Of a stretch of 64,000 nucleotides of DNA, positions 57,076-64,000 are shown piece after piece. The stretch lies in NCBI GenBank assembly GCA_004297725.1, contig SCUS01000041.1, forward strand, positions 186,001 through 250,000, in the 5' to 3' direction. Every line of letters begins with the position of its first letter. The stretch's first letter is position 1. The notes under the pieces are model-generated. The model worked only from the letters and a program-made list of their open reading frames with translations, did no database searches and was not told the origin of the DNA. The position numbers were made by a program, and so were the translations under genes. The DNA comes from Myxococcaceae bacterium. GTDB taxonomy: Bacteria > Myxococcota_A > Polyangia > Polyangiales > Ga0077539.

Positions 57076-58797
57076 TCACACCACGTCGAAGCTGTACCCG
57101 CCGTCGATGTAGGCCTGCTCCGCGACGCCCTTGCGCTGCTCGTCGTCGTTGTCGTCGAAGTCCGCGAGGTTCGCCGCCATCCGCCGCTCGGCCATGTTGG
57201 AGAAGGCCATGGTGAGCTCGACCTCGCGGCGCGCGCCCTCCTCGCCCTTGCGCTCGATCGCCCGCGTGGTGCGAGAGATCACCGCCGCCATCGCGTAGAG
57301 GTCCGTCGCGAGGTCGGCCACGCGGCGCTGCGTGTACTGCATCTCCGCGATGTCCTTGCCGTGACGGCGCAGCACCTTGTCGATGCTCCTCTGGAAGTGC
57401 GCGACGTACTCCTCGAAGATCACCACCTCGCGGCGCAGGGTGTTGTGCGCGCGGTTCATCCGCTCTCGCCCGAAGGTCGTGCGGGCCCGCTGCATCGCGA
57501 ACTCGTACATCAGCCCCATGCCCTTGATGGGCTCGCGGATCGCCCGCACCACCTCGGACAGCTTGCGCCCCGGGCCCTGCATCCCGCTGAGCGCCACGAA
57601 GGCCCGCAGCACCTCGTTGGTGCCCTCGAAGATCGGGTTGGCTCGCGCGTCGCGGAGCATCCGCTCGCAGGGGTGCGGCTGCTGGTACCCGATGCCCGCG
57701 GCGATCTGCAGCGCGTCGTCGGCCGCCCGCCAGAGCACCTCGCTCCCGAACACCTTGCAGATGGCGCTCTCCAGCGACCAGTCGGGCACCTTGGCGTCGA
57801 CCATCCCGGTGGTGAGGTAGACCATCGACTCGAGCGCGAAGGTCTCCGCCATCATCCGGGCGACCTTGTCCTTGATCATCCCGAACTCGCCGATGGTGCG
57901 CCCGAAGGCCCGCCGCTCCTGGGCCCGGTCGACGGAGAGTCGGATGAGCCGGCGGCACATCCCCACGCAGCCCGCCGCGAGCGAGAGGCGCCCGCCGTTG
58001 AGCACCTCCATCGCCACGCGAAACCCGCGCCCCGCCTCGCCGAGCACGTTCTCCGACGGAACCTTCGCGCCCTCGAAGCGCACCCACGGGGTCGAGGTCG
58101 CGCGCAGCCCGAGCTTGAGATCGTTGGGGCCGCGCACGACCCCTTCGCCGGCCTCGACCAGGAAGGCCGTGAGCCGGGGCTTGGAGCGCATGTCGAAGGC
58201 CGTGGTGCGAGCGAACACCGTGATCAGCCCGGCCCGCCCGCCGTTGGTCACCCAGGCCTTGGTTCCGTCGAGGGTCCAGGTCTCTCCGGCGCGGTCGAGC
58301 TCGGCGCGGGTCTGGATGCCCGCGGCGTCGCTGCCCGCCCCCGCCTCGGTGAGCGCGAAGCCGCCGATGCGCTCGCCGCGCGCCAGCCCGGGGAGCAGCC
58401 GACGGCGCTGTGCCTCGGTGCCGAAGAGCAGCAGCCCGGAGGTGCCCAGCGACAGGTGGGCCCCCACGGTCACCGCGAGCGACGCGTCGTAGCCGGCGAG
58501 CTCCTGGATGATGCGAGCGAAGCCCGTGGCCCCGAGGCCCGCGCCTCCGTACTCCGTCGGAACGGTGAGCCCGAAGAGCCCGAGGTCGCGCATGCCCTGG
58601 AGCACCGACTCGGGGATGTCCGCCTCGCGATCGATGGCGCCCGCGTCCACGTGCTTGCGGGCGAAGCTCCGGACGCCGTCGAGGATCAGCCCGATGTGCT
58701 CCCTCTGCTCCCTGCCCGGCTCCGGGTACGGGAACACCATCTCTTCGGGAATCGCGCCGTGAAACACGGACTTGAGGAAGCTCTCCTCCATCGCCAT
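57076..58797 (-). CDS. Acyl-CoA dehydrogenase (very-long-chain type)
   Basis: This 573-residue flavoenzyme oxidises acyl-CoA to enoyl-CoA. The flavin-binding FALTEAGAGSDAAGI, KAWVTNGG and CERMLRDARANPIFEGTNEVLR segments fit the VLCAD/ACAD9 group. The catalytic base is Glu391 in IFEGTNE. A C-terminal extension of about 180 residues beyond the core, as in VLCAD, explains the length. The extra domain in VLCAD mediates membrane association. No other beta-oxidation genes are adjacent. It is upstream of the lipase-like lipoprotein gene and could share a transcript with it. Confidence 0.94.
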   Translation of the reverse strand: MAMEESFLKSVFHGAIPEEMVFPYPEPGREQREHIGLILDGVRSFARKHVDAGAIDREADIPESVLQGMRDLGLFGLTVPTEYGGAGLGATGFARIIQELAGYDASLAVTVGAHLSLGTSGLLLFGTEAQRRRLLPGLARGERIGGFALTEAGAGSDAAGIQTRAELDRAGETWTLDGTKAWVTNGGRAGLITVFARTTAFDMRSKPRLTAFLVEAGEGVVRGPNDLKLGLRATSTPWVRFEGAKVPSENVLGEAGRGFRVAMEVLNGGRLSLAAGCVGMCRRLIRLSVDRAQERRAFGRTIGEFGMIKDKVARMMAETFALESMVYLTTGMVDAKVPDWSLESAICKVFGSEVLWRAADDALQIAAGIGYQQPHPCERMLRDARANPIFEGTNEVLRAFVALSGMQGPGRKLSEVVRAIREPIKGMGLMYEFAMQRARTTFGRERMNRAHNTLRREVVIFEEYVAHFQRSIDKVLRRHGKDIAEMQYTQRRVADLATDLYAMAAVISRTTRAIERKGEEGARREVELTMAFSNMAERRMAANLADFDDNDDEQRKGVAEQAYIDGGYSFDVV

Positions 58798-58917
58798 GCG
58801 CGAGCACGTACCACGCGACCGCGCCGTGGGTCACCCGCGGCCGCCGCCCCGCCGGGGGGGGAGGAGCGTCGAGACGGCTCTTCCAAGGACGCTCGGCCCC
58901 GTGGTGTCATTCCTCGC

Positions 58918-59439
58918 ATGAGCACCGCCACGCTGGTCCCCTGCGAGGGATGCCACCGCCACGTCCACGCCCACGAGCCGGCGTGCCCCTTCTGCGCGCA
59001 CCCGCTCTCCGAGGTCTCCGCGGAAGGCATCGTTCCGGAGCCCCAGCAGCGCCTGAGCCGGGCGGGTGTGCTCGCCTTCGCGGCGGCCTTCCTGTCCACG
59101 GCGTGTCCGTCACGGGAGGCCCCGTCGCCCTTCTCCTCCGCCGACTCCGGGATGATGCAGACGATCTACGGCGGCCCTCCTCCGCCGCTCGCTCCCCCGA
59201 CGCCCCCCGAGCCGGTGGCGGCCCCCGTCGACGCCGGCGCGCCTGCCGTCGACGCCGCCGCGCCCCAGGTCGTGAGGCCGCGCCCCGACAACCACCACCC
59301 GGTCGCGGCCCCGGCCTACGGTCTCCCTCCTCCGAGGCTCGACCCTCCCCGTCCGACTCCTCCGTCGCAGCGTCCGGGCGGGAGCATCTCGACCCGCTAC
59401 GGCTCGCCCCCCCGCCCCGACGACGACTCCGAGGTCTGA
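58918..59439 (+). CDS. Small zinc-ribbon-like protein with Pro-rich tail
   Basis: This 173-residue protein begins with a zinc-ribbon-like motif CEGCHRHVHAHEPACPFC (residues 9-26), then a hydrophobic segment of about 20 residues (VLAFAAAFLSTAC), then a Pro/Ala/Asp-rich tail with YGGPPPP-type segments and poly-Pro. Similar small ribbon-plus-helix proteins occur in Myxococcota, but I cannot name the family. The hydrophobic part may be a membrane anchor with the ribbon in the cytoplasm. It lies 55 bp upstream of the next Ser/Thr kinase gene on the same strand, so a link with it is possible. The huge upstream open frame is a shadow. Confidence 0.7.
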   Translation: MSTATLVPCEGCHRHVHAHEPACPFCAHPLSEVSAEGIVPEPQQRLSRAGVLAFAAAFLSTACPSREAPSPFSSADSGMMQTIYGGPPPPLAPPTPPEPVAAPVDAGAPAVDAAAPQVVRPRPDNHHPVAAPAYGLPPPRLDPPRPTPPSQRPGGSISTRYGSPPRPDDDSEV

Positions 59440-59494
59440 GCGGCGCGGCGCCCGGACCGCGGCCCTCGCCATCCCTTGCCGTATCAGTTCTCCG

Positions 59495-61150
59495 ATGCCT
59501 AGAGTGCCCTCCAACGTGGAACCAGCACCCGAGAAGCCCCTTCGCTTCATCGGCAAGTACGAGGTCCGCGGCGAGCTGGGCCACGGCGGCATGGCGGTCG
59601 TCTACCGGGCGCACGACCCCACCCTCGACCGCGAGGTGGCCATCAAGGTGCTGCACCCGCACCTGGCGCAGGACCCCGAGAGCCGGATGCGCTTCGAGCG
59701 CGAGGCCAAGGCCGCCGCGAGGCTGCGCCACCCCAACATCGTCGAGGTCTACGAGTTCTCCGAAGGGGGCGACGAGGCCTCCTTCATGGTCACCGAGCTG
59801 CTGGAGGGCCCGACGCTCCGGCGCTTCCTCGAAGGCCGCAAGGAGATCCCCGCGGAGATCGCGGCCGCCATCGGCGTCGTGCTCTGCGACGCGCTGATCT
59901 GCGCCCACGCGCAAGGCGTCGTGCACCGCGACGTGAAGCCCGACAACCTCATGCTGTCCAAGGGGCGCCTCAAGCTCACGGACTTCGGCATCGCCCACGT
60001 CGCCGACCAGCGGGAGATGACCGCCACGGGCCAGGTGCTCGGGTCGCCCGCGCACATGGCACCCGAGCAGATCGAGGGGACGCTCGTCGACGCGCGCACC
60101 GACATCTTCGCCGCGGGCACCGTGCTCTACGTCCTCACCACCGGGCGCCTCCCCTTCGACGGCCCCAACCCCCACAGCCTGCTGCGGAAGATCCTCGACG
60201 GCGACTACCCCGACCCGCTGCGCTCGTCGCCGAAGATCGGGCACCGCTTCGCCGCCATCATCCGCCGCGCGATGGCGCGCATCCCCGACGACCGCTTCCC
60301 GGACGCGGCCTCCATGCGCGACGCGCTGATCGCGTTCTGCGCCGAGGTAGGCTGGGACGACCCGGCCCGCGAGCTCAACCGCTACCTCGCCGACCCCGAC
60401 GGCGTGACCGCGAGGCTGCAGGAGACCCTCATCGCGAAGCTCCCCTCGCTCGGCCTCGCGGCGCGCGGCCTGGGCGACCTCCCCGAGGCGATGGGCTACT
60501 TCAACCGGGCGCTCGCCATCGACCCGGGCAACGCCAGGGTGCTCTCGATGGTGCGCAGCGCGGCCCTCGCCCACCGCCGCCGTCGCACCGTGCGCTCGGT
60601 GTCCATCGTCGCCATCGCCGCGCTCACCTCCACGCTCCTCGGCATCGCGCTCACGGTGCTCATCCCCCCGCCGGTCGCTCCCCTCACCGTCCCGCCCGCT
60701 GGCGACCCGCAGCGCCGCCCGGTGATGATGCCCCCGCTCCGCGTCAGCGAGACCGCACGCCCGCTCGTCCCCGACGACGTGCCCGCCCCGGCGTCCGAAC
60801 CGGGAGCCCCTCGCACCGCCGCGCGGGCTCCCGAGCGACATGGCCCCGTCGGGCCTCCCCCCGCCCCGCCCGCGGTGGTCATGCGGGAGGTGAAGTTCCA
60901 CCCAACCCCGCTCAATGTGATGTACTCCATCGGCCCCGGTGGATCGTTCGTCGAGTACAGCACTGCCGACCCGCCGTTGCGGCTGCCCGTCGGTCAACGC
61001 GCAACGGTTCGCTTCATCGGTCCAGGCCGGGAGCCGCTGGAATGGTCGGAGGTGATCCCGCCCGGCGAAGGGCGCCTCGAGGTGCGTCCGAGGCTGCGTG
61101 CCCTGAGCCCTCCCGGCGACACCAGCACCCGCGCCGCCGCGCCTCCCTGA
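59495..61150 (+). CDS. Membrane-anchored Ser/Thr protein kinase
   Basis: This 551-residue protein has a kinase domain (about 20-285): GHGGMAVVY, ATP Lys51, HRDVKPDN (144-151), DFG (163-165) and HMAPEQ. A short TPR-like stretch (about 320-350, GDLPEAMGYFNRALAIDPG) precedes a single helix near residue 375 (VSIVAIAALTSTLLGIALTV, quoted in part) and a Pro-rich outer tail. The outer C-terminal part has a beta-like segment (REVKFHPTPLNVMYSIG). Its end overlaps the next gene by 109 bp. It may form a signalling pair with that protein. ATG 59495 begins just before the kinase domain. Confidence 0.9.
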   Translation: MPRVPSNVEPAPEKPLRFIGKYEVRGELGHGGMAVVYRAHDPTLDREVAIKVLHPHLAQDPESRMRFEREAKAAARLRHPNIVEVYEFSEGGDEASFMVTELLEGPTLRRFLEGRKEIPAEIAAAIGVVLCDALICAHAQGVVHRDVKPDNLMLSKGRLKLTDFGIAHVADQREMTATGQVLGSPAHMAPEQIEGTLVDARTDIFAAGTVLYVLTTGRLPFDGPNPHSLLRKILDGDYPDPLRSSPKIGHRFAAIIRRAMARIPDDRFPDAASMRDALIAFCAEVGWDDPARELNRYLADPDGVTARLQETLIAKLPSLGLAARGLGDLPEAMGYFNRALAIDPGNARVLSMVRSAALAHRRRRTVRSVSIVAIAALTSTLLGIALTVLIPPPVAPLTVPPAGDPQRRPVMMPPLRVSETARPLVPDDVPAPASEPGAPRTAARAPERHGPVGPPPAPPAVVMREVKFHPTPLNVMYSIGPGGSFVEYSTADPPLRLPVGQRATVRFIGPGREPLEWSEVIPPGEGRLEVRPRLRALSPPGDTSTRAAAPP

Positions 61151-62022
61151 TCGCCGCCCTCCTCTCGGCGCTGACGCTCGCGGTCGAGGCGCGCGCCGAC
61201 GAGCTCGACGACTTCATCACCGCCCGGGACGCCTACATCAACGGCGAGTACGCCCGCGCCACCCGAGAGCTGGAGGAGCTCGTCGGCCGCCCCAGCACCC
61301 CGCAGCTCTCGCTGGTCCGGTCGGCCGCGCGCAAGTACCTCGCGGCCTCGCTCTTCGCCGAGCGCCACGAGCCCGAGGCCAGGGCCGAGATCGCCACGCT
61401 CCTTCGCGAAGACCCTCGCGCGAGGCTCGACCCGGCCTCCTTCGAGGCGCGCTTCGTGCGGCTCTTCGAGGACGTCGTGAGGACGATGGAGCCCGAGCTC
61501 GACCGGCTGCTCGTCGAGCGGGCCCAGGCGCGGAGGCTGGAGGAGAACACCCGCGACGCCCGGCGCGCGCTCGCCCTGGAGCTGCTCGGCTCCGAGGCCC
61601 GCGTCGAGGTCGTGCCGCGCTGGCAGACCTTCGTGCCCTTCGGCGTCGGGCAGTTCGCCAACCGACAGAGCGGCCTCGGCGCCCTCTTCCTGTCGCTGGA
61701 GACGACCTTCCTCCTCGGCAGCGTGACCACGGCCATCGTCGACCAGTCGGTGCAGTCCACCACCACCCAGGCGGGCGTCTTCGTCCAGGACACCGACGGA
61801 GACCGCCGGGCCAACATCGCCTTCGCCATGCGGGTGATCAACTGGACGCTGCTCAGCGCCTTCGTCGCCACGACCGCGATCGGCATCTGGCAGGCCAACG
61901 ACGCCTGGGTCCCGCAGAGGGTGATCAACCGGGTGCCGCGCCCGCTGCCGCCCGGCCTCCAGGGGCTGCAGTTCTCCGCGCACCCCGGGGGCTTCGGGGC
62001 CTCGCTGCTCGGCACATTCTGA
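61042..62022 (+). CDS. Exported TPR-like membrane protein overlapping the kinase gene
   Basis: This 326-residue protein starts 109 bp inside the 3' end of the kinase gene, in another frame. The first 35 residues are Arg-rich, then a signal-like helix (ASLIAALLSALTLAVEARA) leads to a helical region with TPR-like character (FITARDAYINGEYARATRELEELV). Two hydrophobic segments (about 210-230, 265-290) lie in the second half. The long Arg-rich n-region suggests a later start, but no ATG or GTG lies in frame between 61042 and the signal. Partner function with the kinase is plausible and unproven. Confidence 0.7.
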   Translation: MVGGDPARRRAPRGASEAACPEPSRRHQHPRRRASLIAALLSALTLAVEARADELDDFITARDAYINGEYARATRELEELVGRPSTPQLSLVRSAARKYLAASLFAERHEPEARAEIATLLREDPRARLDPASFEARFVRLFEDVVRTMEPELDRLLVERAQARRLEENTRDARRALALELLGSEARVEVVPRWQTFVPFGVGQFANRQSGLGALFLSLETTFLLGSVTTAIVDQSVQSTTTQAGVFVQDTDGDRRANIAFAMRVINWTLLSAFVATTAIGIWQANDAWVPQRVINRVPRPLPPGLQGLQFSAHPGGFGASLLGTF

Positions 62023-62037
62023 CGCGCGACGCGCGTC
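62021..62037. repeat. 17-bp palindrome over a stop codon
   Basis: GACGCGCG-A-CGCGCGTC is a perfect inverted repeat overlapping the stop of the kinase-linked TPR gene. It could form a short hairpin, but the loop is tiny and no U-run follows; a terminator role is weak. Confidence 0.4.
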
Positions 62038-62079
62038 GTTGAATCTTCGCTTGAAGGTTTTGCGTCCCACGGGCGATCC

Positions 62080-62448
62080 ATGGAATCAGAAAGGCCCTCT
62101 ACTGACGTGCAGAACACTCCCCGTCCCGGTCGTCGCTGGATCCTCGTCGCGAGCGCCCTCGGCTCGATGGCCCTCGCCCTCGCCCTCCTCGCGGTCACCG
62201 CGCCGCCCGCCCAGGCGCAGAGCGCCGAGGGGGTGCCGCAGTTCAACCGCACCTGCGGCCGTTGCCACCCCGACGGCAACGAGGACGACGGCCCCGACCT
62301 CCACAACAAGAACCTCACCGTCGCGGAGATGACCAGGGTGGTCCGCGAGGGCACCAAGCACATGCGGCCCATCCGGCCGACGAAGCTCTCCGACGCCGAC
62401 CTGGCGAGGGTGATGGTCTTCCTCCGCTCGATCCACGCCGTGCGCTAG
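62080..62448 (+). CDS. Small exported c-type cytochrome
   Basis: This 122-residue protein has a signal sequence (about 1-47 with AQAQS cleavage) and one haem c site CGRCH (Cys59, Cys62, His63). A likely sixth ligand is Met95 in KHMRP, after a 30-residue loop. It is a mono-haem cytochrome c of the short class-I type, acting in the periplasm as an electron carrier. No oxidase, reductase or maturation gene is nearby, so its partner is unknown. ATG 62080 is the first start giving a signal peptide. It follows the palindrome at 62021-62037. Confidence 0.9.
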   Translation: MESERPSTDVQNTPRPGRRWILVASALGSMALALALLAVTAPPAQAQSAEGVPQFNRTCGRCHPDGNEDDGPDLHNKNLTVAEMTRVVREGTKHMRPIRPTKLSDADLARVMVFLRSIHAVR

Positions 62449-62461
62449 CGGTCGCCTGCGC

Positions 62462-62803
62462 TCACTGGAGCACCAGCGCGCTGCCCCGCGCGATGCGCGC
62501 GCCGCGCAGGATGCTCCCACCCTCGTGCTGACAGTTCTCGATCCTCACGTCCCAGTTGCCCGGCGGCACGCGGATGGTGCGCGTCGCGCCCTCCGGGACC
62601 GTGGCGCTCCCCAGCACGTCGCCGGTCCACGAGTCGTCGTTGATGGGCGAGAGGTAGAGGAAGCAGATGGTCTCGCCGGTGCGGTTGACCAGCGAGACGG
62701 GCACCGTCATCCCGTCGGCGAAGACCGCCGGGGACGAGGCGCACGCGACCGACGAAGCGAAGAGAAGCAGCGAGGCGACGAAGAGGCGCACGGGCGCAAG
62801 CAT
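62462..62803 (-). CDS. Small exported protein, possible lipoprotein
   Basis: This 113-residue protein has a signal peptide (LFVASLLLFASSVACAS); the Cys21 context is only a weak lipobox, so lipidation or ordinary cleavage are both possible. The mature part is beta-rich (VPVSLVNRTGETICFLYLSP, PEGATRTIRVPPGNWDVRIENC) with two Cys that could pair. No family I can name. ATG 62803 is chosen because longer in-frame starts lack a signal peptide. It is convergent with the cytochrome gene and diverges from the FHA-GAF regulator gene over 104 bp. Confidence 0.68.
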   Translation of the reverse strand: MLAPVRLFVASLLLFASSVACASSPAVFADGMTVPVSLVNRTGETICFLYLSPINDDSWTGDVLGSATVPEGATRTIRVPPGNWDVRIENCQHEGGSILRGARIARGSALVLQ

Positions 62804-62907
62804 GGGGGCCGCGCGACGGGGCGGCCAACTTTCCCGGCGAGCTCCATCCCATCGCGGGTCGAGGCACGGCAGGGTATGCTGGCCGCTGTGCGTACAGCGA
62901 GGTCCTG

Positions 62908-64000
<1,093 letters not shown>

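Noticed and set aside
55093..59439. A 1448-codon plus-strand open frame
   Set aside because: Antisense to the lipase-like and acyl-CoA dehydrogenase genes; only its last 173 codons (from 58918) look like a real gene.

Overview
This 64 kb window is uniformly very GC-rich. It is packed with Ser/Thr protein kinases, lipoproteins with Ala/Asp/Val-rich linkers after the lipidated Cys, Cys-rich repeat proteins, a forkhead-associated (FHA)/GAF sigma-54 activator and von Willebrand A (vWA) lipoproteins. This points to a large-genome Myxococcota bacterium, most likely in Polyangia (Sandaracinus-like); the placement is inferred from gene content. I found 54 protein-coding genes, two of them cut by the window edges. 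I saw no rRNA, tRNA, CRISPR array, insertion sequence or prophage, and no gene-free stretch longer than about 210 bp. Coding is dense: many same-strand neighbours share 4-bp ATGA or GTGA stop/start overlaps, and several convergent pairs touch or overlap.

Layout. (1) 1-4.8 kb: a glutathionylspermidine-synthase-like ATP-grasp gene and a DUF350 membrane gene (compare E. coli yjfC/yjfL) diverge across 36 bp from a three-gene operon with a candidate 2-oxoglutarate/Fe(II) oxygenase. (2) 4.8-8.7 kb: an EF-hand metallophosphoesterase diverges from a membrane-fused spermidine-synthase-like protein. (3) 8.9-18.2 kb: surface lipoproteins, an ABC-F ATPase translationally coupled to a 14-helix drug exporter, a vWA lipoprotein and a phytanoyl-CoA-dioxygenase-like enzyme. 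(4) 18.3-28.2 kb: a GspC-like PDZ protein, a large HQD-type Ser/Thr kinase with a small basic partner, a 1209-residue subtilase-vWA fusion and an orphan histidine kinase. (5) 28.3-31.6 kb: proC, an alpha/beta hydrolase and an S1-domain protein. (6) 31.7-36.5 kb: a glycine-rich lipoprotein, a BolA protein and a moaC-moaE-CNNM/CorC operon. (7) 36.5-41.8 kb: rseP, a secreted metalloprotease cassette, an ECF-like sigma factor and a rhomboid. (8) 41.8-48.9 kb: the conserved aroA-cmk-rpsA cluster followed by HIT, AI-2E-type transporter and vWA lipoprotein genes, all on the minus strand. (9) 49-64 kb: a PNGase-F-like lipoprotein, two more Ser/Thr kinases, hydrolases, a very-long-chain-type acyl-CoA dehydrogenase, a cytochrome c and the start of an FHA-GAF-AAA+ regulator.

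Most genes are housekeeping or lineage-typical envelope and signalling functions. The items most worth following up are the divergent ATP-grasp/DUF350 locus, the subtilase-vWA fusion without a signal peptide, the HQD kinase and its small neighbour, the two S1 proteins that share end motifs, and the His-tailed MoaE coupled to a CNNM/CorC transporter gene.
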